Origin: Octadecabacter sp.
Lineage (GTDB): Bacteria > Pseudomonadota > Alphaproteobacteria > Rhodobacterales > Rhodobacteraceae
Length of the DNA: 64,000 nt
Assembly: GCA_028825445.1 (NCBI GenBank)
Contig: JAPKAD010000001.1
Coordinates: 224,820-288,819 of the forward strand
Direction: 5' to 3'
Positions within the stretch are counted from its first letter, which is position 1, and each line of letters begins with the position of its first letter. The notes beneath the pieces are model-generated. The model saw only the letters and a program-made list of their open reading frames with translations, did no database searches and was not told the DNA's origin. Of the stretch, positions 18,925 through 29,370 are shown piece after piece. Position numbers and translations under genes: made by a program.

Positions 18925-20534
18925 ATCCTGTTCGTTGGGGTGATCTATAAAGTCTGGCCCAACCCTGCAAGAGCAAATGTTGCTATATGTGGACTTTTTT
19001 TCAGCAATCCCAGAATGGTGCTATTGCAGAAAAAACTAGCCAAAAAATTAATACTAAAAATGATGTTTAGGTCAGCGTCATGTATCCTCCCAGAAAAGTT
19101 CATCTTTAATGCGAAGCAGAAAATTTTAAATAGTCTTAACGCGTCAGACTAACACGTCCATCTTTATGAAATGTTACACTATGAGTGCTAAGCTTTGAAA
19201 TTTGACCAGCAGCATCCGCAATAGGCAAAAAAAGGGTATTTTGCGCGTTTTGACTGCGAGCGGATACGCTTTATGAGATATTTGTCTTCATAATTGTCAA
19301 GACTAGGCTGGATTGCTCATCAACACATAGCTACGATTCAGTTGAAAGCGATAAATAACTTCATAATAAAAGTATTATATATACTAGTGATCGTTGTCTT
19401 TAGATCATTTAGGTTGGTTACAAATATAAAATAAGTGGTTATACTTACCCCAAATCATGTTCAATCGTTGGCAGGGTGAGTTTTAGGGCTTATTTTAATT
19501 TATAAACTAAAACAAAATAGAGGCTTTGTCGAAATTATCGTTACCTGCAACCACGTCTGATAGTTTAAATAGAAGGATGCGCAGTTCAGATCGAAAATAA
19601 GCCCCCACGATCAACCAATGTGGTTGTTTCTTCGCCACCAGATACGACTTTAGTGCAAAATGCATTCGCTCCGTTGGACGCCGGGGGCAGGCTGTTTTCA
19701 GCTGTGGTAAACGGACATGATTGTAGCCCATTCAGCGTCTAACAAGCTGGGTTCAAATATTTAGGTCACGATGATTGTTTGGTGTATTGAACAAAACCCC
19801 CAATCTATTTAAATTTGAAGGTGTTCAACATAAATCGTTTGCCGCTTCTACAAGTTCATTGCATTGTGCTTACTAGTACCAACTCGATAACGCGAGTGGT
19901 ATCATTATCTTATCCAACGGTGTCAGTATAGCAGTAATAATCTGCAGCTTGAATAAAAGTGAGCGGGAAGAAGCGTACCATCCTCGCCTGCGTCATGGGT
20001 AACTAGAAAAATTTCTGATGCACTGGCCACGATCATGGGATATTATATAGTACGGGTGTCGACGTCAGTGTTGTTGATTAATTCAACTACTTTCATTATA
20101 AGATTATTGGGTTTAGCGCCGAGCAATGGTTGTTTATTTTGCCATTGAAATGTCTTTGGTCCGCCTTGGGCTAATGTGGTAACCATATGATACTTTTTTA
20201 GGCAGATTAGCTAATTTTTTATTAAAAATTTATAAAATAATTTAATCTAAAGTTTTATTAAAAATGCTTTATTACCTTTTCTATACGTTGATCTAGTTCG
20301 TAATTGATATCGTAATTAAAGTGCATCATTAAAATCTTTAATTCTAAACTCTTAAAGTTTAAAAATTATCCTTTGAAGGATCGATTTGTACTAATCTCAC
20401 CCTTTTTCTTAATATAATTATATATTTTCAGTCCGAAGGATTAGTACCACCATTGTCATTTTTTTCAATTGAAAATTTTTGCTATGAATAATTGTATCTA
20501 GCTAAAACGATTAAAATTTTGTTATTTACAAGAA
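18925..20534. other. 1.6-kb gene-free region, probably decayed
   Basis: No frame here has a start, ribosome site and recognisable product. Short frames at 18940-19152 (+) and 19507-19731 (-) lack family features. A + stretch near 19630 reads NVVVSSPPDTTLVQNAFAPL and then LFSAVVNGHDC without a start, and could be a gene relic. The last 350 bases before pyc are extremely AT-rich. No repeat, tRNA or terminator beyond weak hairpins was found. Confidence 0.45.
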
Positions 20535-23500
20535 CTACTCCAATTCAATGAGCAAATCTTTGGCGTCGATCTGACTGCCAGCTGCCACGTGAATGGCTTT
20601 AACAGTTGCGTCTCTTTCAGCGTGGATGCCAGTTTCCATCTTCATCGCCTCGATAGTCAACAATAGATCACCTTCTTTTACTTTTTGCCCTGAAGTGATC
20701 ACGACGCTGGCCACAACGCCAGGCATAGGCGCGCCGATCTGTGCGTCATTGCCTAGTTCAGCCTTTGCGCGCTGCTTGAGCATTGAATCGACTGAACGAT
20801 TTGGCACACGGATTGTGCGCGGTTGGCCGTTGAGTTCAAAGAATACCTTCACCTCGCCCTCATCGTTGGTTTCAGCCACCGCTTGCAGAAGAATTTCCAA
20901 TGTCTTGCCTGGATCGATTTCAGCGGAAACTTCTTCAGCGGGTTCCATGCCGTAAAAAAACGTGCGCGTAGGAAGAGTGCGCACGGGACCGTATAATTCG
21001 TGGCGTTGCGCATAATCAAGGTACACCTTAGGATACATCAAATACCCGTTTAGGTCTTCATTGTCGATCTCTGCACCATCCAGTTTTGCAGACAACTCGG
21101 CGCGGACCACAGCAAGATCAACAGGCTTCCGGTGCTTTCCGGGACGTTCAAGGTTAGGTTTTTCGCCTTTTAATACCTTTTTAACGATGGCGCTAGGAAA
21201 GCCATTAGGTGGCTGGCCAAGGTTGCCGCGCATCATATCCACCACGCTTTCGGGAAAGCTAACGTCCATATTAGGATCTTCGACCTGAGTGCGCGTCAGA
21301 TTTTGGCTGACCATCATTAAAGCCATATCGCCAACCACTTTTGAAGACGGCGTTACCTTGACGATATCACCGAACATCTGGTTGACGTCGGCGTAAGTTT
21401 GGGCCACTTCGTGCCAGCGTTCTTCAAGGCCCAAGGACCGCGCTTGTGCTTTCAAATTTGTGAATTGACCGCCCGGCATTTCGTGTAAATACACCTCAGA
21501 CGCGGGAGCCTGTAAGCCAGATTCGAACGGCGCATAGTGCGCACGCACAGTTTCCCAATAATTACTAATCTCGCGAATAGCAGAAATATCGAGGCCGGTT
21601 TCACGGTCAGTACATTTCAGCGATTCAACTATTGATCCCATCGTTGGTTGACTGGTGTTGCCGGAAAAGCTGTCCATCGCGGCGTCGATGCAGTCCACAC
21701 CTGCCGCAGATGCTGCCAACACAGTCGCAATAGCAGCGCCAGACGTGTCGTGGGTGTGGAAATGGATTGGTAAGCCAACCTCGTTTTTTAGGGTCCTGAT
21801 CAACACAGAAGCGGTGCCATGTTTCATAAGCCCTGCCATGTCTTTTAGACCAAGTACATGTGCACCCGCCTTTTCCAGTTCTTTCGCCATGCCGACATAA
21901 TATTTTAAGTTATACTTGGACCTATTAGGGTCTAGCATATCCCCTGTGTAGCATATTGTTCCTTCGCAAACCTTATCGGCATTAACCACTGCATCCATTG
22001 CCACACGCATGTTTTCTATCCAGTTCAAGCTGTCAAAAACGCGGAATACATCAACGCCGGATACAGCTGCTTGGCGCACAAATTCTTGTACAACGTTGTC
22101 TGGATAATTGGTGTAGCCGACGCCGTTGGACGCCCGCAAAAGCATCTGCGTCATAATATTGGGCATCTTTGCACGGATATCGCGCAGACGCTGCCACGGA
22201 CATTCCTGCAAGAAACGATAGGCCACATCAAACGTTGCACCTCCCCAGCATTCCATAGAAAACAGACCCGACATATTTGACGCATAAGCGGGGGCGATTG
22301 ATATCATATCAATGGATCGCATGCGTGTGGCAAGTAAAGATTGGTGCCCGTCGCGCATGGTGGTGTCGGTAATAAGCAGCTGTTTTTGGCTTCTCATCCA
22401 GTCAGCCAAAGCTTGTGGACCTTTTTGATCCAGAATTTGGCGTGTGCCATCGAGGACCTTCAAGTTGCGCTGGACGGGTGCTTTAGGTGCAATTGCCTGC
22501 GCACTTGGCTTGGGACGACCTTGGGTTTCGGGATGTCCATTAACCGTGATTTCCGCAATGTAGGTCAGGATTTTTGTGGCACGGTCACGGCGCGGTTTAA
22601 AATCAAACAGCGCCGGCGTCTGATCTATGAACTTTGTGTGGTATTCATTTTTCAGAAACGTTGGATGTTTAAGCAGGTTTTCCACAAAGGCGATGTTAGT
22701 GGATACTCCTCTGATGCGAAATTCACGCAACGCACGGTCCATTCGCGCAATTGCGGCTTCTGGGGTTGGAGCCCACGCTGTGACTTTTTCGAGTAGACTG
22801 TCGTAGTAGCGCGTGATGACCGCACCGGAATAGGCAGTGCCGCCATCAAGGCGAATGCCCATGCCCGTTGCACTGCGATAGGTCTGGATGCGGCCATAAT
22901 CGGGGATGAAATTGTTGGATGGATCTTCTGTAGTGACGCGGGTTTGTAGCGCGTGACCGTCGAGTTTAACATCATATTGGCTGGCACATCCTGTAGCCTC
23001 AACCAGCGATTTTCCCTCAGCGATCTTGATCTGCGCTTGGACAATGTCAATGCCCGTAACTTCTTCGGTGACGGTGTGTTCGACCTGCACGCGAGGATTA
23101 ACCTCTATGAAGAAAAAATTGCCTGTATCCATATCCATTAGGAATTCAACAGTTCCAGCACATTCGTAGTTCACATGTTTGCATATCTTTTTCCCCAAGG
23201 CGCAAATTTGTTCGCGCTGTGTGTCAGACAAATATGGAGCAGGCGCACGTTCAACTACTTTCTGATTGCGGCGTTGTACGGAACAATCGCGTTCCCACAG
23301 GTGGTAAATCTCCCCTTTGTTGTCACCAAGGATTTGTACCTCAACGTGGCGCGCCTTGATGATCATTTTTTCAAGGTAGCCCTCAGAATTTCCGAAGGCG
23401 GCCTCGGCCTCACGGCGGCCCTCAAGAACTTTTTCTTCAAGTTCAGACTCATCCATAATGGCACGCATGCCACGCCCGCCACCGCCCCATGATGCTTTAA

Positions 23501-23978
23501 GCATCAGTGGATAGCCGACTGCAATGGCTTCCTTTTTGATTACTGCCATATCATCGCCAAGTACTTCGGTGGCGGGGATGACTGGAACTCCAGCCTCAAC
23601 GGCAACGCGGCGCGCGCTAGCTTTGTCACCCAGTCGTCGCATAGTTTTGGCGCTGGGCCCGATGAATTTAATGTTGTTGGCCACGCAGGCATCTACAAAA
23701 CTGGGGTTTTCGGAAAGCAGACCATACCCAGGGTGGATCGCGTCGGCCCCACATTGCAGCGCCACACGAATGAATTCATCAATACTGAGGTAGGCTGCAA
23801 CGGGGCCAAGGCCTTCACCGATGCGATACGCCTCATCAGCTTTGAAACGATGCAGTCCGAGTTTATCTTCTTCTGCATAGACTGCGACGGTTTTCTTACC
23901 CATCTCATTAGCAGCGCGCATGATGCGGATGGCAATTTCGCCCCGATTTGCTATCAAGATTTTCTTGAAGTCAGCCAT
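20535..23978 (-). CDS. pyc: Pyruvate carboxylase
   Basis: A 1147-residue single-chain biotin enzyme: pyruvate + HCO3- + ATP to oxaloacetate, the anaplerotic entry to the TCA cycle. Domains in order are: biotin carboxylase (1-450) with KKILIANRGEIAIRIMRA, the ATP-grasp loop KASWGGGGRGMRA and EVNPRVQVEHTVTEE; carboxyltransferase (about 540-850) with DTTMRDGHQSLLATRMR, VFRVFDSLNW and the carbamylated-Lys motif GLKDMAGL; a tetramerisation/allosteric linker; and C-terminal BCCP with the biotinyl lysine K1113 in EAMKMETG. All key motifs are intact. It diverges from the uvrD-type helicase across about 220 bases. Confidence 0.98.
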   Translation of the reverse strand: MADFKKILIANRGEIAIRIMRAANEMGKKTVAVYAEEDKLGLHRFKADEAYRIGEGLGPVAAYLSIDEFIRVALQCGADAIHPGYGLLSENPSFVDACVANNIKFIGPSAKTMRRLGDKASARRVAVEAGVPVIPATEVLGDDMAVIKKEAIAVGYPLMLKASWGGGGRGMRAIMDESELEEKVLEGRREAEAAFGNSEGYLEKMIIKARHVEVQILGDNKGEIYHLWERDCSVQRRNQKVVERAPAPYLSDTQREQICALGKKICKHVNYECAGTVEFLMDMDTGNFFFIEVNPRVQVEHTVTEEVTGIDIVQAQIKIAEGKSLVEATGCASQYDVKLDGHALQTRVTTEDPSNNFIPDYGRIQTYRSATGMGIRLDGGTAYSGAVITRYYDSLLEKVTAWAPTPEAAIARMDRALREFRIRGVSTNIAFVENLLKHPTFLKNEYHTKFIDQTPALFDFKPRRDRATKILTYIAEITVNGHPETQGRPKPSAQAIAPKAPVQRNLKVLDGTRQILDQKGPQALADWMRSQKQLLITDTTMRDGHQSLLATRMRSIDMISIAPAYASNMSGLFSMECWGGATFDVAYRFLQECPWQRLRDIRAKMPNIMTQMLLRASNGVGYTNYPDNVVQEFVRQAAVSGVDVFRVFDSLNWIENMRVAMDAVVNADKVCEGTICYTGDMLDPNRSKYNLKYYVGMAKELEKAGAHVLGLKDMAGLMKHGTASVLIRTLKNEVGLPIHFHTHDTSGAAIATVLAASAAGVDCIDAAMDSFSGNTSQPTMGSIVESLKCTDRETGLDISAIREISNYWETVRAHYAPFESGLQAPASEVYLHEMPGGQFTNLKAQARSLGLEERWHEVAQTYADVNQMFGDIVKVTPSSKVVGDMALMMVSQNLTRTQVEDPNMDVSFPESVVDMMRGNLGQPPNGFPSAIVKKVLKGEKPNLERPGKHRKPVDLAVVRAELSAKLDGAEIDNEDLNGYLMYPKVYLDYAQRHELYGPVRTLPTRTFFYGMEPAEEVSAEIDPGKTLEILLQAVAETNDEGEVKVFFELNGQPRTIRVPNRSVDSMLKQRAKAELGNDAQIGAPMPGVVASVVITSGQKVKEGDLLLTIEAMKMETGIHAERDATVKAIHVAAGSQIDAKDLLIELE

Positions 23979-24196
23979 GGAGTAATCCTCTCAATTTGCA
24001 CTTGCAGCATTTATGATTATTTTGTCGCGGGTGTAAACGGTTGAGCGGTTTACTGGCTCGTTGTGTGATCACAAAGTGTGACCAGTCTTCCATCAGTTTC
24101 GGTCACCTACTAAGATATTTTATCAGTAAAGATATTGTGAACATATCACGAACATCGGGGTTTTCTTGATCTGTAAACGGGGCTAGATAAAGTCAT

Positions 24197-26698
24197 ATGA
24201 CTAGTTATTCAGATAATGATGCCTTTGAGGCAGCCGCAACCCCAAGCACAGGGGGTAAACCGCCGCTGTCTCAGCGGGCGACGGCTGCACCCCATATAAA
24301 TTACTTTGAGGGGTTAAACTCCGCACAGCGCCAAGCGGTTGAAACGCTGGGTGGCCCTGTGTTGATGCTCGCGGGGGCGGGTACGGGCAAGACTAAGGCG
24401 CTGACCTGCCGAATTGCGCATTTGATGGCGACGGGTCGCGCCCGCCCGGATGAGATTTTGGCAGTGACTTTTACTAACAAGGCTGCGCGCGAAATGAAAA
24501 ACCGTATCGGCGGACTGACGCAAGGTGCGTCGGAGGGAATGCGCTGGCTTGGAACTTTTCATGCAATCTGTGTGAAATTGTTGCGTCGCCATTCAGAGTT
24601 GGTCGGTTTAAAGTCTAATTTTACGATTTTGGACACCGACGACCAGTTGCGACTGCTGAAGCAACTTATCAGGGCGGCGGGTATTGATGAAAAGCGTTGG
24701 CCACCGCGCATGCTCGCAGGCATCATAGATGGCTGGAAGAATAAGGCTTTGACGCCGGCGCAAGTTCCGGTGAGCGAAAGTGGTGCTTATGACGAAAAGG
24801 GTATAAGTCTATACTCCGTCTATCAACAACGCTTAAAAGATCTGAACGCCTGTGATTTTGGCGATCTATTGCTTCACATGGTGAATATCTTTCAAACCCA
24901 TGCAGATGTGCTGGCAACCTATCAGCGCTGGTTTAAATACATCCTTGTGGACGAATACCAAGACACTAACGTCGCTCAATATCTGTGGTTACGCCTTCTG
25001 GCACAGGGGCATAAAAATATCTGCTGCGTTGGTGATGATGATCAATCAATCTACGGTTGGCGTGGCGCTGAGGTTGGTAATATCCTACGGTTTGAAAAAG
25101 ACTTTCCGGGTGCTCATGTAGTGCGACTTGAACAAAACTATCGTTCCACTGGACATATTTTAGGCGCAGCTGCGGGCGTCATTGATGCGAATAAAGACCG
25201 GCTTGGTAAGGCGCTATTCACTGATGGGGAAGACGGTGAATTGGTGCGTTTGATTGGCCATTGGGACGGTGAGGAGGAGGCGCGTTGGATTGGTGAAGAT
25301 ATCGAATCTATGCTGCATGGTACCCGTGGACAGAACGCCACTACATTAAATTCAACGGCCATTCTAGTGCGTGCGTCCCACCAAATGCGCAGTTTTGAAG
25401 ATCGTTTTTTAACCATTGGTCTGCCCTACCGTGTCATCGGGGGGCCGCGTTTTTATGAACGAATGGAAGTGCGCGTTGCGATGTCGTACTTTCGGCTTGC
25501 GGTCAGTCAGGACGATGATCTGGCATTTGAACGTATCGTTAACACACCAAAACGCGGGCTTGGCGAAAAAGCAGTGCAGACGATCCAAAAGGTGGCACGC
25601 AGCAACGGTGTTAATTTGATTGAAGGTGCGCGCCTTTGCGTCGATGGTGGCCTTATAAAAGGTAGGGGTGGCAACGCGCTGCGCGAATTGGTGCAAGGGC
25701 TGGATCGCTGGCATCATCAATTGCACGGTCAGCTAAATGGGCCGAGACGCCGCAACAATGCCGACAATACTTCTTCTGTCATTGATGATGGTCCGACGGT
25801 TGAAGTCTTGGATGGCGCATCGCACGTGAATCACGTTGAACTGGCCGAGGTGATATTGGATGAATGCGGTTATACGGCGCATTGGCAAAACGAAAAAACA
25901 CCGGAAGCACCAGGGCGGTTAGAGAATCTAAAAGAGCTCATTAAAGCTCTTGAGAACTTTGACAGTTTACAGGGTTTTCTTGAGCATATTTCTCTAATTC
26001 TGGATAACGCTAAAGAAGAAAAGGGTGATATGGTCACTATCATGACATTGCATGGTGCCAAAGGCCTAGAATTCCCTTCAGTGTATTTGCCTGGTTGGGA
26101 AGATGGGCTGTTTCCGTCGCAGCGCAGCATGGATGAAAGTGGTGTTAAGGGGCTAGAAGAAGAACGTCGACTAGCCTACGTGGGCATCACGCGGGCCGAA
26201 AAACATTGTACAATTTCGTTCACGTCCAGCCGACTTGTATACGGTCAATGGCAAAGCCAAATGCCAAGCCGTTTCATTGACGAACTGCCAGAAATAAATG
26301 TGGAGGTTCTAACGCCACCCGGTCTATACGGTGGTGGATTTGGTGCCGCTGGTATGTCATCACAGCCGAAACCCGCTAGCGAAGGTATGGCTTCAACGTT
26401 GCACGATAAGATGGCCAAGGCTGACGTCTACAACTCTCCTGGTTGGCGACGCTTGCAAAGCCGTTCCCGACAGCGTTCAATTACTTTACCTCAAGAAACT
26501 CGCAACTCTGTGATTGATATGAAGGCCACGTCGTCATTCACCACGGGAGAACGCGTGTTCCACCAGAAATTTGGTTACGGTTTGGTGATGGAGATAGAGG
26601 GCGACAAGCTTTTGATCGATTTCGAAAAGGCTGGCGACAAGAAGGTTGTTGCAAAGTTTATTGTTAGTGCTGAAAGTGCTAACGATGTTCCGTTTTAA
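24197..26698 (+). CDS. ATP-dependent DNA helicase, UvrD/PcrA family (SF1A)
   Basis: An 833-residue 3'-5' helicase for nucleotide-excision and mismatch repair and replication restart. The Q motif LNSAQRQAV (40-48) and Walker A AGAGTGKT (59-66) are followed by motif Ia FTNKAAREMKNR, DEYQDTN (II), GDDDQSIYGWRGA (III), RLEQNYRST (IV), TLHGAKGLEF (V) and AYVGITRAEK (VI). The C-terminus carries the Tudor-like domain typical of PcrA/UvrD (GERVFHQKFGYGLVMEI). The N-terminal 35 residues are a low-complexity extension. I cannot choose between uvrD and pcrA as a name; function is equivalent. Confidence 0.95.
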   Translation: MTSYSDNDAFEAAATPSTGGKPPLSQRATAAPHINYFEGLNSAQRQAVETLGGPVLMLAGAGTGKTKALTCRIAHLMATGRARPDEILAVTFTNKAAREMKNRIGGLTQGASEGMRWLGTFHAICVKLLRRHSELVGLKSNFTILDTDDQLRLLKQLIRAAGIDEKRWPPRMLAGIIDGWKNKALTPAQVPVSESGAYDEKGISLYSVYQQRLKDLNACDFGDLLLHMVNIFQTHADVLATYQRWFKYILVDEYQDTNVAQYLWLRLLAQGHKNICCVGDDDQSIYGWRGAEVGNILRFEKDFPGAHVVRLEQNYRSTGHILGAAAGVIDANKDRLGKALFTDGEDGELVRLIGHWDGEEEARWIGEDIESMLHGTRGQNATTLNSTAILVRASHQMRSFEDRFLTIGLPYRVIGGPRFYERMEVRVAMSYFRLAVSQDDDLAFERIVNTPKRGLGEKAVQTIQKVARSNGVNLIEGARLCVDGGLIKGRGGNALRELVQGLDRWHHQLHGQLNGPRRRNNADNTSSVIDDGPTVEVLDGASHVNHVELAEVILDECGYTAHWQNEKTPEAPGRLENLKELIKALENFDSLQGFLEHISLILDNAKEEKGDMVTIMTLHGAKGLEFPSVYLPGWEDGLFPSQRSMDESGVKGLEEERRLAYVGITRAEKHCTISFTSSRLVYGQWQSQMPSRFIDELPEINVEVLTPPGLYGGGFGAAGMSSQPKPASEGMASTLHDKMAKADVYNSPGWRRLQSRSRQRSITLPQETRNSVIDMKATSSFTTGERVFHQKFGYGLVMEIEGDKLLIDFEKAGDKKVVAKFIVSAESANDVPF

Positions 26699-27600
26699 AG
26701 GATTATTATTTCGATGGTTTGGTTGTACAACTGCCTTATATAGTTTCATAGATAATCCACACTTTTCTTGGGCTGTATAACCTAAGAGATATAATTTTAG
26801 AGCTTAGGGCACTATATCGTTGCAGAAAAAAGATGTGGATATACTGATTGCACCAGCTTCAGCACTAATGTTGCCACTACGATTATGCTAAAATAGTATT
26901 AATTTTAGTATTAGTATATGTTTAAAATCACTGCATTTGTTTGCCTGAAGCTGTCCATAATACGCTGCAAGGAATGCTGATCGAGCCAAATGATAACTTT
27001 ACGATACTGATGGCTCACAGCGTCGTGATCAGTTTGTGACTGTCGCATATGCGGTGATTGCGTAGACATCCATTAATCGCGCCTTTAAGCTGTTTCATCA
27101 AAACTCAACTGTTTGCAAGAATGTTAGTGTTACTCTCGTCTTTTTTTGTGCGACGGCCAGCTTTTGGGTTTCCATTGGAACTTCCTATACCAGCCATAAT
27201 AAATAGGGAATTAACACAATTTTATAAATGTGGTCTGTTACTAAAAAAGCATCAAAAAGCTGCACCTATACGACGCTAATTAGTAAAATCATCACTTCAA
27301 AACAAATTATGATCTCAATTTTATGTCGTAAACTGCGCCTGAAGCCAAAATTAGTTACTGATGGCATCAGTATCGTATTTTTGGGCCTAGTTGTAACTTT
27401 GGCCATAAAGGAAAGACTAACAGGGTGGGCTTCTACTATGATTTATAGTTACAGCTATATGTTATAAAATTACCAAAATGTAGGGATATAAGCTTAAATA
27501 AGTTTTATAATAGAGCGGCTCAATTAAGCCGTAAAAATTCCGTATGATTATTTTTTGTTGATGCAACAAGCCAAATACATAAAAAAATATCTAAAGAGAA
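26699..27600. other. Gene-free spacer downstream of the helicase
   Basis: About 900 AT-rich bases. Short + frames at 27058-27279 and 27228-27467 have no ribosome site or recognised family. Nothing else is seen. The end of this stretch (about 27590-27600) is the T-rich tail of the small-RNA transcript on the minus strand. Confidence 0.45.
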
Positions 27601-27630
27601 AAAAAGTCCAGTTTTGGTTAGATATCAAGT

Positions 27631-27665
27631 GCGACGATGTCAGGGAGGAGGAAAGACAACACCGC
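27631..27665 (-). ncRNA. CcsR-like small RNA hairpin 3 (CCTCCTCCC loop)
   Basis: On the minus strand GCGGTGTTGTC pairs with GACATCGTCGC (10 of 11 positions, two G-U) around the loop TTTCCTCCTCCCT. The loop holds a perfect CCTCCTCCC (27651-27643), the defining anti-Shine-Dalgarno-like motif of CcsR/cuckoo RNAs. Downstream, CCAAAACTGG and a run of seven T (about 27596-27612) probably end the transcript. Confidence 0.75.
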
Positions 27666-27679
27666 TTCTTGACCGAAGT

Positions 27680-27711
27680 GCCCAGACCCCGGGGAGGAGA
27701 CAGGATTGGGC
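27680..27711 (-). ncRNA. CcsR-like small RNA hairpin 2 (CTCCTCCCC loop)
   Basis: On the minus strand GCCCA pairs with TGGGC and an inner CC/GG pair closes a loop containing TCTCCTCCCC (27700-27691). It is the middle copy of three tandem hairpins of the same design downstream of DUF1127. Confidence 0.65.
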
Positions 27712-27719
27712 CCGATCAT

Positions 27720-27750
27720 GGGACACCTTCTGGGAGGAAGAGAAAGTCCC
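27720..27750 (-). ncRNA. CcsR-like small RNA hairpin 1 (CTTCCTCCC loop)
   Basis: On the minus strand GGGAC...GTCCC and TTCT...AGAA form the stem, and the nine-base loop is exactly CTTCCTCCC (27740-27732). It begins 14 bases after the DUF1127 stop, consistent with one transcript processed into protein mRNA and small RNAs. Confidence 0.7.
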
Positions 27751-27763
27751 GATCCCAGAATAT

Positions 27764-27982
27764 TTATGCGGAGCCGTAAGCTGCCTCGCGGGCGACAGCT
27801 TGCAACGTGTGCTGGTTTAATCCCAAGTCGTTTAATTCACGCTTGGACAGTGACTCTAACTCACGCAATGTCTTGCTGTATGTCTGATATTGAACGTACC
27901 GCGCGGTTAGTAGATCTCTTAAGTTAATTAGTTTAGAAAAAACTGATGTGCCAATGATGCCAGTGTCTGATAAATGTGCCAT
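27764..27982 (-). CDS. DUF1127 small protein, CcaF1-like
   Basis: A 72-residue basic protein. The DUF1127 domain is at the C-terminus: TLRELESLSKRELNDLGL then AVAREAAYG, the hallmark E/L-S-x-R-E-L-x-D-L-G core. In Rhodobacter sphaeroides the equivalent gene (ccaF1) is followed by the CcsR small RNAs and its product influences sRNA maturation and RNA turnover under stress. Here three similar hairpins follow the stop, so I infer the same stress-linked RNA unit. GAAAG lies about ten bases before ATG. Confidence 0.9.
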   Translation of the reverse strand: MAHLSDTGIIGTSVFSKLINLRDLLTARYVQYQTYSKTLRELESLSKRELNDLGLNQHTLQAVAREAAYGSA

Positions 27983-28269
27983 AATAAATTTCTTTCAAGG
28001 TTTGACCCTGATATTGGGTCATCGAGTTAAGCGCCAAATTGCAACTTCATTTTTTAAAATAGGGAATTGCTGCACCTGCACAATCCCCGTTTTATCAATG
28101 CTGCTATGCAGAATGTGCATAATTAACAGATTGAAATTGTTTAGGTTAGCGCAATCATCTAATTTTGTTTTTGATAAACTTATCAAATGCACAAAGCATA
28201 AGCGCTTTTGTCCTAAAGCTAAGCGGTCTATGAATGTGGCAAGATAGTGAACTAAAAGGCAGGTTGATC

Positions 28270-29370
28270 ATGGTGCAAACAAGCAAGTCGATTCTGGCAG
28301 CTCTGAAGACCATTGATATGGCCGACGGTGGAGATCTAGTTTCGCATGACATGATCCGTGCGCTGAGCATTGTGGGCGGCACTGTGAGCTTCGTCATTGA
28401 AGCCTCCGATGCAGTTATGGCCAGCCAGATGGAGCCGACACGTCAAGCAGCAGAGATGCTAGTTGCCAAGATGGGTGGCGTTTCGTCGGTGTCAGTAGTG
28501 CTCACCGCGCACAATTCAATTCCTGATCCATATAAAAAGTCACCTCCGCTCATAGACAAAACAACGCCAAACTTAACAATTGGGCGCCATCCCACAGCGC
28601 AAGTAGGCCCTGAAAACTTGCCTGGTGTGGACCGCATCATTGCAATTGGATCTGGTAAAGGTGGTGTTGGGAAGTCGACAGTCTCAAGCAATCTTGCCGT
28701 GGCTCTTGCTAAGCAGGGTCGTCGCGTCGGCCTGCTTGACGCTGATATCTACGGGCCTAGCCAGCCGCGTATGATGGGCATCAACACACGTCCTGCTAGC
28801 CCAGATGGTAAAACGATCATTCCACTGCAAGCGCATGGTGTAACGATTATGTCCATTGGTCTTATGACAGACCCTACCAAGGCAATAGTCTGGCGTGGTC
28901 CGATGTTAATGGGAGCACTGCAACAGATGTTAACTCAGGTTGAGTGGGGTGAATTGGATGTGTTGTTGGTTGATTTGCCCCCTGGTACTGGAGATGTACA
29001 GCTAACTCTTTGCCAGAAAACACAACTTACTGGCGCGATTGTCGTATCTACACCGCAAGACGTTGCTTTGATTGATGCGCGCAAAGCGATTGATATGTTC
29101 AATACACTTAAGACGCCAATCCTTGGACTAATTGAAAACATGTCTACCTATAAGTGTCCTCATTGTGGCCACGAAGCCCACCTGTTTGGCCACGGTGGCG
29201 TCCAGAAAGAAGCCAAAGAAATCGGTGCGCCGTTTCTTGTTTCGCTTCCAATTGATCTAGACACGCGGCTAGCAGGCGACGCTGGTACACCGATTGCAGC
29301 AGGCGATGGGCCGATGGCGGATGTTTATGCAGCTTTAGCCGGACAATTAATTGATGGTGGCATGAGTTAA
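28270..29370 (+). CDS. mrp: Mrp/ApbC/NBP35-type Fe-S cluster carrier ATPase
   Basis: A 366-residue P-loop ATPase that carries [4Fe-4S] clusters to apoproteins in the cytosol. An N-terminal MIP18-like (DUF59) domain spans about 1-85. The deviant Walker A GKGGVGKS is at 129-136, [14 protein letters not shown] is the switch region, and the cluster-binding pair C296-x-x-C299 sits in [15 protein letters not shown] start at ATG 28270 (AGGCAGGT upstream); an earlier in-frame ATG at 28234 adds 12 residues without family similarity. Confidence 0.95.
   Translation: MVQTSKSILAALKTIDMADGGDLVSHDMIRALSIVGGTVSFVIEASDAVMASQMEPTRQAAEMLVAKMGGVSSVSVVLTAHNSIPDPYKKSPPLIDKTTPNLTIGRHPTAQVGPENLPGVDRIIAIGSGKGGVGKSTVSSNLAVALAKQGRRVGLLDADIYGPSQPRMMGINTRPASPDGKTIIPLQAHGVTIMSIGLMTDPTKAIVWRGPMLMGALQQMLTQVEWGELDVLLVDLPPGTGDVQLTLCQKTQLTGAIVVSTPQDVALIDARKAIDMFNTLKTPILGLIENMSTYKCPHCGHEAHLFGHGGVQKEAKEIGAPFLVSLPIDLDTRLAGDAGTPIAAGDGPMADVYAALAGQLIDGGMS

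Noticed and set aside
8160..20040. Shared FLVTH-like stretch near 8230 and 19990 as a dispersed repeat
   Set aside because: Only about five residues match and the flanks differ, so chance similarity is more likely.
27555..27820. + strand frames over the DUF1127/CcsR region
   Set aside because: They arise from the purine-rich complement of the CcsR hairpins; the minus strand carries the real gene and RNAs.
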